Origin: Methylococcaceae bacterium
GTDB taxonomy: Bacteria > Pseudomonadota > Gammaproteobacteria > Methylococcales > Methylomonadaceae
DNA: 5,377 bases
Direction: 5' to 3'
Assembly (NCBI GenBank): GCA_030699345.1
Contig: JAUYMX010000445.1
Coordinates: 1 to 5,377, forward strand
This document shows positions 1 to 5,237 of the stretch, piece by piece (positions within the stretch are counted from its first letter, which is position 1; each line of letters opens with the position of its first letter). The position numbers and the translations under genes were made by a program. Under the pieces are notes generated by a model, which saw only the letters and a list, made by a program, of their open reading frames with translations, did not search any database and was not told where the DNA came from.

Positions 1-68
1 GATTTGAGTCCACGCCCTAATTCTTGCATGGCTGAAATCAGGTTCGGGTCGTTAATCAGGTCGCTCAT
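1..68 (-). CDS. Transposase N-terminus, partial (IS256-like)
   Basis: The gene starts at an ATG whose first base is position 68 and runs off the left edge after 22 full codons. The product begins MSDLINDPNLISAMQE and then GRGLK. An AAGGAG Shine-Dalgarno lies five bases upstream of the ATG. It is identical to the partial gene at the right end. The short acidic, leucine-rich opening resembles N-termini of IS256-family (mutator-type DDE) transposases, but the catalytic residues are outside the window, so the family is inferred from the start and the terminal repeat only. Confidence 0.55.
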   Translation of the reverse strand, partial: MSDLINDPNLISAMQELGRGLK

Positions 69-139
69 TTTCTCTCCTTGGGGGCGCCGTATTTTACGGC
101 TTTGAAAATAAGCGGTTACACGGATTTATTTACACCCTC
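1..139 (-). mobile_element. Left partial IS copy (IS256-like), 5' end
   Basis: These 139 bases are a perfect reverse complement of 5238-5376. The identity stops abruptly at 139/140, as expected for the tip of an insertion sequence. The tip, read from 139 downward, begins GAGGGTGTAAATAAATCC, which resembles the terminal inverted repeats of IS256-family elements from memory. Inside it lie a short leader, a small hairpin (86-100), a Shine-Dalgarno and a transposase start, all reading off the left edge of the window. Only the transposase-proximal end of the element is present. That it is an IS is well supported by the sharp repeat boundary and by the gene it interrupts; the family is an inference. 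Confidence 0.75.
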
Positions 140-1270
140 CGAGAAGGCGAAGCTGCAAGGTTTATAAGCGTTATCAATTCTCCCGGGCAACACATTATTG
201 TGTATGGAGATCGTGGAGTAGGCAAAACTTCACTTGCCAAAACAACCTGTAAGCTTCTACTTCATGAAATTCTTAAAGGCGGTCTCTTTGTTGAGAAACG
301 ATGTGACTCTCAAGATAGCTTTGCTTCTATAGTACAAGCAGCCTTAATTGAAGCTAAGGTGGATATATCAACCAGAGAAAAAACCCTTACTCATAATGAA
401 GGTGGTGACGCTCAATTAAGCGTAGGTATTGCTAAGGCTAGTCTTTCATCCAAGAGCGAACATAAGACAACCGCCAACCACTTAACAAATACCAATTCTC
501 CCTCATGGGTAGCCGAAAAGCTTAAAGATTGCAAAGGAATATTTCTAATCGATGAAGTTGATGCAATCCCATCACTTGAAGATAAAAAGAAAATTGCAGA
601 ACTTATAAAATTACTCAGTGATTTTGATTCTGAATTTAAACTTGTAGTCGTTGGTATTGCAACAACAGGTAGTGAATTAACTGCAGGGCATCCATCTGTT
701 GAGCGTTGTCTTAAAGAAGTGCAGCTTAAAAGAATGAGCGATGATGGTATCAAGAAAATCATATTGAATGGAATGAAGCAAATTGATCTGATCATAGGCG
801 ATGAAATAGCGGATAAAATTGTTGATATCAGCGCAGGATTTCCTCATTTTACGCATTTGGTTTGCTTGAAATGCGCTGAAATTGCTCTAGTAAAAAAAAT
901 TAGACATATCAACTTTGAAATACTGAAACAAGCATTAGTTGAATCGGTGAAAGATTCAGAGGGAGTTTTAAAGCATGCTTACGACTCAACAATAAGATTG
1001 TTGAGCAAACCCCAAGACTACAAAATTCTCTTACTCGCAGCAGCGTATTGCAAAATACCTGAGTTTAGAAGTTCAGAGCTTAAAGATAAGTTAGTGGAAA
1101 GTTATTCAATTAATATTGACTCGCAGGTTATAAGTAGACGATTGGCAAGTCTTGTTAAGATCAAAAATGGATCTGCAATTATTTCAAGATCTGCAAGAGG
1201 TTGCTTTCGATTTATCGATCCCAGAATGCCAAGCTTTATTAAAATGTCTTCTGGTGTTGAAGATATATAG
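140..1270 (+). CDS. AAA+/Orc1-Cdc6-like P-loop ATPase, 5' end removed by IS
   Basis: This is an ATP-binding protein of unknown role. The first usable start is GTG at 200 (356 codons), but codons 140-199 already read as family-like protein (REGEAARF, then INSPGQHIIVYG leading into the P-loop), so the true N-terminus lay beyond the IS junction. Numbered from the GTG: Walker A GDRGVGKT at 3-10; Walker B IFLIDEVD at 114-121; a sensor-1-like strand KLVVVGIATT at 147-156; a GFPHFTHL segment at 213-220; and a probable winged-helix C-terminus (about 270-349) ending CFRFIDPRMPSF. This layout fits Orc1/Cdc6-like bacterial ATPases of unassigned function. About 30-50 residues are probably missing. There is no convincing RBS before the GTG, so the remnant may be silent, although the P-loop is intact. 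The gene is AT-rich (38% G+C at 301-360, against 63% at 2701-2760), which suggests separate origin from the mod genes. The stop is followed within five bases by a REP. Confidence 0.8.
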   Translation, partial: REGEAARFISVINSPGQHIIVYGDRGVGKTSLAKTTCKLLLHEILKGGLFVEKRCDSQDSFASIVQAALIEAKVDISTREKTLTHNEGGDAQLSVGIAKASLSSKSEHKTTANHLTNTNSPSWVAEKLKDCKGIFLIDEVDAIPSLEDKKKIAELIKLLSDFDSEFKLVVVGIATTGSELTAGHPSVERCLKEVQLKRMSDDGIKKIILNGMKQIDLIIGDEIADKIVDISAGFPHFTHLVCLKCAEIALVKKIRHINFEILKQALVESVKDSEGVLKHAYDSTIRLLSKPQDYKILLLAAAYCKIPEFRSSELKDKLVESYSINIDSQVISRRLASLVKIKNGSAIISRSARGCFRFIDPRMPSFIKMSSGVEDI

Positions 1271-1274
1271 CCGG

Positions 1275-1351
1275 GTAGGGTACGCACCGCGTACCTTTTG
1301 GGAGTTTGATTAACCCGAACGCTTTAAAATGGTACGCGATGCGTACCCTAC
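1275..1351. repeat. REPIN 1 (inverted REP doublet)
   Basis: Two REP palindromes face each other. The first (1275-1295) has the GTAG tag followed by GGTACGC, loop ACC and GCGTACC. The second (1331-1351) is the inverse: GGTACGC, loop GAT, GCGTACC, then CTAC. The 7-bp stems are perfect and the spacer is 35 bp. A GTAG tag 5' of a short palindrome is the hallmark of REP sequences mobilised by RAYTs, and a RAYT gene lies 420 bp downstream. The repeat starts four bases after the ATPase stop. Confidence 0.88.
1279..1299 (+). terminator. Possible terminator formed by REP 1a
   Basis: The 7-bp GC-rich REP hairpin (1279-1295) is followed directly by four T residues and sits nine bases past the ATPase stop. 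It could act as a weak intrinsic terminator. The T run is short, so this is tentative. Confidence 0.3.
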
Positions 1352-1440
1352 GGTGGTTTTCGCCGTTGCAATATTGGGACATAATTTTTTCGTAGGTTGT
1401 CTTGTCTGATTATCGCCGCTGTTATGTACAGGAAACGCCA

Positions 1441-1692
1441 ATGAAATGCCCCATCTGCAAACATGGTGAAACCACCAATGGTACAGCTAGTATCACACTG
1501 GAAAGAGGTTCTGCAACATTGGTTTTCAAAAATGTCCCGGCGCAAGTGTGTGCCAACTGCGGTGAAGAGTTCTTTAGCGATGATGTCACACGCTCGATTC
1601 TTGATCAGGCAGAATCGGCTATCAGCGCAGGGGTAGAAATCGATGTTCGGCAGCCATGTAGGGTACGCACCGCGTACCTTTTGGACGTTTAA
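1441..1692 (+). CDS. YgiT/MqsA-type zinc-finger antitoxin-like protein, orphan
   Basis: This is an 83-residue protein resembling the zinc-finger antitoxin half of YgiT/MqsA-type toxin-antitoxin pairs. Two CxxC pairs (C3/C6 and C37/C40, the second in VCANCGEEFF) should bind one zinc ion, and a helical stretch (47-62) follows. In the family this part typically pairs with a RelE-like or DUF4258 toxin encoded just upstream. Here the upstream DNA is only REP/RAYT sequence, so no toxin is present. The start is ATG 1441, preceded by AGGAAA five bases upstream. A longer frame opens at TTG 1402 and would add 13 residues copied from the RAYT N-terminus (SDYRRCYV). The last 11 residues (73-83) are encoded by REP 2a and the following spacer, so the native C-terminus has probably been replaced. 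No DNA-binding domain like the MqsA C-terminal half is present. Confidence 0.75.
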   Translation: MKCPICKHGETTNGTASITLERGSATLVFKNVPAQVCANCGEEFFSDDVTRSILDQAESAISAGVEIDVRQPCRVRTAYLLDV

Positions 1693-1735
1693 TTAACCGG
1701 AACTCTCCAAAAATGGTACGCAATGCGTACCCTAC
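1658..1735. repeat. REPIN 2 (inverted REP doublet)
   Basis: REP 2a (1658-1678) is identical to REP 1a: GTAG, GGTACGC, loop ACC, GCGTACC. REP 2b (1715-1735) is its inverse, with loop AAT and terminal CTAC. The spacer is 36 bp and still resembles that of REPIN 1 (shared ATTAACC core). The doublet overlaps the 3' end of the zinc-finger gene and lies 34 bp ahead of the RAYT start codon, the usual place for REPs beside their RAYT. Confidence 0.88.
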
Positions 1736-1795
1736 AAAATTTTGTCGTTGTAATGTTTTGGAGGTGGTTTTGTCTGATTATCGCCGCTGTTATGT
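1658..1795 (+). repeat. Duplicate of the RAYT upstream region and 5' end (copy B)
   Basis: This is the partner of copy A at 1275-1427, in direct orientation about 370-380 bp away. It continues into the intact RAYT gene, so it is likely the parental form. Confidence 0.8.
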
Positions 1796-2330
1796 GCCGG
1801 GTGGATCGTATTTCTTTACGGTGGTCACGGAACGGCGGGCGGGGATTTTGGCAAACGATTCGGCGCGGGACTGTTTACGGAATGCAATTCGTCACTGCCA
1901 ACAACATCTGCCGTTTCGCGTTGATGCGCTGGTGATATTGCCCGATCACATTCACGCCATCTGGACATTGCCAGCTGATGATTGCGATTATTCCAAACGT
2001 TGGGGCATCATCAAAAAACACTTTACTCAATCATGGCTGGCGTTAGCCGGTGCCGAACAATCGGTGACTGCTTCGCGTCTACGCTACCGGCGGCGCGGCA
2101 TTTGGCAACGACGATTTTGGGAACATGCTTTGCGCGACGAACCCGATTATCAAAATCATCTCGATTACCTCCATTACAATCCGGTAAAACATGGCTTGGT
2201 CAAAAATGTGGCTGATTGGCCCTATTCCTCCTTTCATCGTTTAGTTGAACAAGGTGTTTATTCAGTCGATTGGGGAACGAGTATTGATGACCACAATTTT
2301 TTTGATCACGTTCATAGTGTTGGTGAATAA
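1770..2330 (+). CDS. rayT: REP-associated tyrosine transposase (RAYT, IS200-like HUH/Y1)
   Basis: This is a 186-residue single-strand DNA transposase of the RAYT group, which cuts and joins REP DNA next to the GTAG tag. I start it at TTG 1770: GGAGG lies five bases upstream, and the product then opens MSDYRRCYVPGGSYFFTV, matching E. coli YafM/RayT (MSEYRRYY, GGTWFFTV). An ATG at 1713 in the same frame lies inside the preceding REP spacer and is rejected. The HUH motif is DHIHAIW (H60, H62). The catalytic tyrosine should be Y133 in HLDYLHYNPVKHG, by alignment with Y115 of the E. coli protein. WTLP, RRFWEHAL, ADWPYSSFHR and VDWG are further family blocks. Compared with E. coli it has about 18 extra residues around 88-110, rich in Arg and Ala. 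All catalytic residues seem intact, so the gene is probably functional. REP copies flank it on both sides. Confidence 0.93.
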   Translation: MSDYRRCYVPGGSYFFTVVTERRAGILANDSARDCLRNAIRHCQQHLPFRVDALVILPDHIHAIWTLPADDCDYSKRWGIIKKHFTQSWLALAGAEQSVTASRLRYRRRGIWQRRFWEHALRDEPDYQNHLDYLHYNPVKHGLVKNVADWPYSSFHRLVEQGVYSVDWGTSIDDHNFFDHVHSVGE

Positions 2331-2335
2331 GCCAT

Positions 2336-2356
2336 GTAGGGTACGCACCGCGTACC
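2336..2356. repeat. REP 3 (single REP)
   Basis: It has the same GTAG tag, GGTACGC/GCGTACC stem and ACC loop as REP 1a and 2a, and shares the flanking bases AGCCAT with REP 2a. It has no inverted partner. It lies between the convergent RAYT (stop at 2330) and modC (stop at 2366), a typical REP position. Confidence 0.88.
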
Positions 2357-2361
2357 TTTTT
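2340..2361 (+). terminator. Possible RAYT terminator formed by REP 3
   Basis: The perfect 7-bp hairpin (2340-2356) is followed by five T residues on the + strand, nine bases after the RAYT stop. On the - strand no T run follows, so it would not serve modC in the same way. Confidence 0.4.
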
Positions 2362-2365
2362 GGGT

Positions 2366-3445
2366 TCAATTCAATATCGATGTGCCCTTAATCTGCACAT
2401 AAACCGGCATATCCAGCTGTAAGCCCAACAGCATGGCCGACTTGCGGGTGATGTGCGCCAGCAGTGGTTGATTGCCGACTTGTAAACGCACGACGGTTTG
2501 ACCGCCGTGATCATCTGCAATGCCGGTAATAGTCGCGGGCAGTACATTGAGGATACTGGTGGCGGCCGGTGCTTCCAGCGCGATGCTGACATCGCGGGCG
2601 TAAATCTGCACCCGTAGCGGCGTGCCGATTGGCGCATCGATCGCCGTCAGGCTAAGCGAGCCGCCGTCAAATTCGACGCGAGTTAAATGATAGTCAGCCT
2701 CATGCTCGACGATGGTCACCTGCCAAACTGTGGCGGCTTCACGGTCTTGCGCCAGCGGCACATCAAGACGACTTAGCGTTTCCACCAACGATCCTGATGC
2801 CTGCGCCCTGCCCTCTGCCAGAATCACCAAATGATCGGCCAACTGTGCGACTTCCTGCTGGGAATGGGTGACATACAGCACCGGAATATTCAATTGTTGA
2901 TGCAAGCGGCTAAGAAACGGCAGGATTTCCTGTTTGCGCTTGAAATCCAGTGATGCCAGCGGCTCATCCATCAACAACACCTCCGGATTCAGCGCCACGG
3001 CACGGGCAATGGCCACACGTTGCCGTTCGCCGCCGGACAGCCGATCCGGCATGCGCTCTAATAAATGATCGATACCCAACAACTCAACGATGTGTCGAAG
3101 GTCAGCAGCGTCGGACGATTTTGCAATTCGTTTTAAACCGAACTGCAAGTTGCCTGCTACCGTTAAATGCGGAAACAGATTGGCTTCCTGAAACACATAG
3201 CCCAATGAGCGTTTATGCGTAGGCAGAAACACCTGATGCTCAGTGTCTTGCCACACGTTGCCGTTGATTTTTAAAAAGCCTTGCTGCGCTTGCTGCAGTC
3301 CGGCGATGCACCGTAGCAGCGTGGTTTTGCCGGATCCCGAATGGCCGAACAGCACGGTAACGCCCGCTCCCGGCAAATTAAGATCGACATCCAGCTGAAA
3401 CGAGCCGTAATCGAGTTGAAAACGTGCAGTGATCGGTTGGGTCAT
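2366..3445 (-). CDS. modC: Molybdate ABC transporter ATP-binding protein ModC
   Basis: This 359-residue cytoplasmic ATPase drives molybdate import through ModB. In order: Walker A GHSGSGKT (34-41), Q-loop VFQEANLFPH (84-93), signature LSGGERQR (136-143), Walker B VLLMDEP (156-162), D-loop SLD (165-167) and switch His194 in YVTHS. A C-terminal TOBE/MOP domain (about 297-357) starts TSILNVLPATI and ends YVQIKGTSI; in ModC this domain is linked to oxyanion binding and regulation. Length and blocks match E. coli ModC (352 residues). The start is ATG 3445, which overlaps the modB stop as ATGA (3442-3445) and implies translational coupling. A start further upstream (3538) would lie wholly inside modB and is rejected. 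No key residue is missing. Confidence 0.96.
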   Translation of the reverse strand: MTQPITARFQLDYGSFQLDVDLNLPGAGVTVLFGHSGSGKTTLLRCIAGLQQAQQGFLKINGNVWQDTEHQVFLPTHKRSLGYVFQEANLFPHLTVAGNLQFGLKRIAKSSDAADLRHIVELLGIDHLLERMPDRLSGGERQRVAIARAVALNPEVLLMDEPLASLDFKRKQEILPFLSRLHQQLNIPVLYVTHSQQEVAQLADHLVILAEGRAQASGSLVETLSRLDVPLAQDREAATVWQVTIVEHEADYHLTRVEFDGGSLSLTAIDAPIGTPLRVQIYARDVSIALEAPAATSILNVLPATITGIADDHGGQTVVRLQVGNQPLLAHITRKSAMLLGLQLDMPVYVQIKGTSILN

Positions 3446-4128
3446 TTCAATTGATGGGCAACAGGATGGGTTTTCAAAACGGTATAAAGGATTATGAGTA
3501 CCGTAAACGAGAACAGTAGTAAGCAGCCCGCCAGCCAATGGGCCTCGCTGTATTCCAACGCTTCCACATGATTGTAGATTTGCACCGACACCACGCGGGT
3601 TTTACCGGGAATATTGCCGCCGACCATCAGCACTACGCCGAATTCTCCAACGGTATGGGCAAAGCCTAAAATGCTGGCGGTCAAAAATCCGGGTTTCGCC
3701 AGCGGTATAATCACGCTGAAAAAAGTATCCAATGGACTGGCACGTAAGGTGGCTGCGGCTTCCAAAGGCTGTTCGCCTATGCTGGCAAACGAGGCTTGTA
3801 AGGGTTGTACGACAAACGGCATGGAATACAGTACCGAGGCAATCACCAAGCCGGTAAAGGTAAACGGCAAGGTGCCCAGTCCTAACCAACTGGTGAATTT
3901 ACCGACTGCCCCGGCTGGGCCCATCAATACCAGCAAATAAAAGCCCAATACCGTCGGCGGCAACACCAACGGCAGTGCGACGACCGCATTGATGATGCCT
4001 TTCCAGGCCGAGCGAGTTCTTGCCAGCCACCAAGCCAGCGGAGTGCCGATCAGTAACATCAATGCAGTGGCGATGCTGGCCACTTTGAAGGTTAACAACA
4101 GGGTTTCGATGTCGGCGGGGCTTAACAT
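3442..4128 (-). CDS. modB: Molybdate ABC transporter permease ModB
   Basis: This is the 228-residue inner-membrane channel subunit; E. coli ModB has 229. About five or six hydrophobic spans are visible (roughly 9-36, 46-69, 90-112, 137-159, 197-219). The ABC-permease EAA loop is at 123-142 (EAAATLRASPLD, then IIPLAKPGF) and contacts ModC. The usual glycine of that loop is an arginine (R129), which I recall from other ModB proteins, so it is not a defect. The block GEFGVVLMVGGNIPGKTR (161-178) is strongly ModB-like. The start is ATG 4128 with AAAGG five bases upstream. The gene is 16 nt after modA and overlaps modC by four bases, so modABC is one transcription unit. Confidence 0.96.
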   Translation of the reverse strand: MLSPADIETLLLTFKVASIATALMLLIGTPLAWWLARTRSAWKGIINAVVALPLVLPPTVLGFYLLVLMGPAGAVGKFTSWLGLGTLPFTFTGLVIASVLYSMPFVVQPLQASFASIGEQPLEAAATLRASPLDTFFSVIIPLAKPGFLTASILGFAHTVGEFGVVLMVGGNIPGKTRVVSVQIYNHVEALEYSEAHWLAGCLLLFSFTVLIILYTVLKTHPVAHQLK

Positions 4129-4144
4129 AATGACCTTTAGATAA

Positions 4145-4915
4145 TTATTTGGTTAACCCAAAACCGTATTTTTCAATAATCGCCAATGCCGTCGGCGATT
4201 TTAGAAAATCCACCAAAGCAAGGGCAGCCGGGTTTTCGGCGCCTTTTTTCAGCAACACGGCCGTTTGATTAAATGGGCCATGCAGATTATCCGGTATGAT
4301 CCAGCCGGAACCGCTGCCGATTTTACCAGTATTTATATCGATAACCTGGGCAAATGCTACAAAGCCCAGTTCGGCATTGCCGGTGCTGACAAACTGAAAG
4401 GTTTGCGAAATGTTTTCGCCCATTACGAACAAGGGACGCAGCTTGTCCAACACGCCCAGACTTTTCATTACGTCTTCTGCCACCACTCCGTATGGTGCAT
4501 GGGCAGGGTCAGCCAAGGCGATATGTTTGAAATTGCCGGTTTGCAAAATCTCTCCCTGATTGTCGACATAGCCGGGTGTTGCCGACCACAGCACCAGTTT
4601 GCCGATAGCGTAAACAAAATGGCTGTTGGGCACTGCGTGTCCGGATTTTTCCAGTTCCAGCGGGTATTTTTCGCTGGCCGACAAATACACTTCAAACGGC
4701 GCATCGCTTTGGATTTGCGCAAAGGCTTTACCCGAAGAACCAAACGACAGCTTGGCGCTGTGGCCGGTAGCTTTTTCAAAAGCGGAGGCAATTTCGGTCA
4801 TCGGTTTGGTGAAATCCGAGGCAACGGCGACCAAAGTGGTATCAGCGTAAACGAGTGAAGTTATCGTCAACAAGCTTAACGCAAGCAGTGAGCGAGTAAA
4901 GTTATTGATAAACAT
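4145..4915 (-). CDS. modA: Molybdate ABC transporter substrate-binding protein ModA
   Basis: This 256-residue periplasmic protein captures molybdate (or tungstate) and delivers it to ModB. A signal peptide is clear: MFINNFTRS, a hydrophobic core (9-22), and a likely cut after VYA at residue 24. The mature part starts DTTLVAVASDF. Candidate oxyanion-contact sites are S33 in ASDF, S60/S61 in FGSSGK, Y142 in APYG and the ENISQ segment (167-171); they are placed by family resemblance and not proven. The length equals that of E. coli ModA (257). I start at ATG 4915 because TTGGAGA just upstream supplies the Shine-Dalgarno (GGAGA at 4921-4925); a TTG at 4927 overlaps that site and is rejected. First gene of the modABC unit. 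Confidence 0.95.
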   Translation of the reverse strand: MFINNFTRSLLALSLLTITSLVYADTTLVAVASDFTKPMTEIASAFEKATGHSAKLSFGSSGKAFAQIQSDAPFEVYLSASEKYPLELEKSGHAVPNSHFVYAIGKLVLWSATPGYVDNQGEILQTGNFKHIALADPAHAPYGVVAEDVMKSLGVLDKLRPLFVMGENISQTFQFVSTGNAELGFVAFAQVIDINTGKIGSGSGWIIPDNLHGPFNQTAVLLKKGAENPAALALVDFLKSPTALAIIEKYGFGLTK

Positions 4916-5117
4916 GTTGTTCTCCAAAATAAAATGATGTGCGTTAGGTAGGTGTTAGACGAATCTTAAAGACAATTCAAAGATGATGCGCATAGTTAAA
5001 CTAACAAAACAGCAAACAAAAGCCGGATCTAGTTTAATTGGTTGTGCATTAAAGTAAATAACGAATCTTGAAACAAAGTGTTTTAGGATTGGGATTCAAA
5101 ACTTGACGCTATGAAGA
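4916..5117 (-). promoter_or_regulatory. modA upstream region
   Basis: This 202-bp AT-rich gap lies between the TauE-like remnant and modA and should contain the mod promoter. I see no strong -35/-10 pair and no ModE-like palindrome. It does contain a direct repeat, ACGAATCTT at 4959-4967 and 5061-5069, and an inverted repeat, TTAAACTA (4996-5003) and TAGTTTAA (5030-5037). The first arm of the inverted repeat sits in an 11-bp near-palindrome (TAGTTAAACTA). These are candidate regulator sites only. The modA RBS is at 4921-4925. Confidence 0.4.
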
Positions 5118-5237
5118 TTATCTATGTCGCCAGACCTTCACTGCTGAGAGTATCAGTATCATAGCCAATGACGGCAATAACATTGTACTGGGTACAATGC
5201 CTAGTAATAGCCCACCAATGAACGCACCCACAAGCGA
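5118..5237 (-). pseudogene. C-terminal remnant of a TauE/SafE-type membrane protein, cut by IS
   Basis: An open frame of 39 codons plus a TAA stop runs from the IS boundary (5237) to 5118. It has no start codon suited to a complete gene. The peptide is a membrane-protein tail: GAFIGGLLLGIVP, a long hydrophobic helix, and an end of ILSAVKVWRHR. The GGLLLG...P...hydrophobic...KVWRH pattern is typical of the last transmembrane segment of TauE/SafE (TSUP) anion permeases or exporters. The frame ends precisely where the IS repeat begins, so the 5' part was separated by the insertion. It lies on the modA strand, 202 nt upstream, so it may once have been a neighbour of the mod genes. The family call comes from the C-terminal pattern alone. 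Confidence 0.65.

Larger units (their letters stand above)
1275..1427 (+). repeat. Duplicate of the RAYT upstream region and 5' end (copy A)
   Basis: This stretch aligns along its length with 1658-1795, the region that precedes and begins the intact RAYT gene. The first 27 bases match exactly, the REPIN spacer is similar, and 1402-1427 is a perfect 26-base match to 1770-1795. The matched end covers the RAYT TTG start and codons for SDYRRCYV. After 1427 the similarity stops and the sequence leads into the RBS of the zinc-finger gene. Copy A is best read as a decapitated RAYT locus; its RBS equivalent (GTAGGTTG) is weaker than the GGAGGTGG of copy B. Confidence 0.8.

Noticed and set aside
412..795. 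Minus-strand open frame inside the ATPase
   Set aside because: It is a shadow of the coding strand with low-complexity Ser/Leu-rich translation.
1713..1769. Upstream ATG start for the RAYT gene
   Set aside because: It lies in the REP 2b spacer, has no RBS, and would add residues not found in RAYTs. TTG 1770 has GGAGG and matches the family N-terminus.
1275..2356. CRISPR array
   Set aside because: The repeats are GTAG-tagged palindromes in mixed orientation with irregular spacing and genes between, which is REP behaviour.
3446..3538. Longer modC start
   Set aside because: It would lie wholly within modB. The ATGA overlap at 3442-3445 and the family length favour ATG 3445.
4265..4858. Long + strand open frame opposite modA
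   Set aside because: It is antisense to a well-supported modA and the peptide resembles no family I recognise.
4916..5117. Moco riboswitch or ModE operator upstream of modA
   Set aside because: No recognisable conserved motif or ModE-like palindrome could be found by eye.
140..5237. Shared target-site duplication flanking the two IS copies
   Set aside because: The bases next to the borders (CGAGAAGG at 140-147; TCGCTTGT read from 5237 inward) do not match, so the inner flanks give no evidence of one common insertion event.
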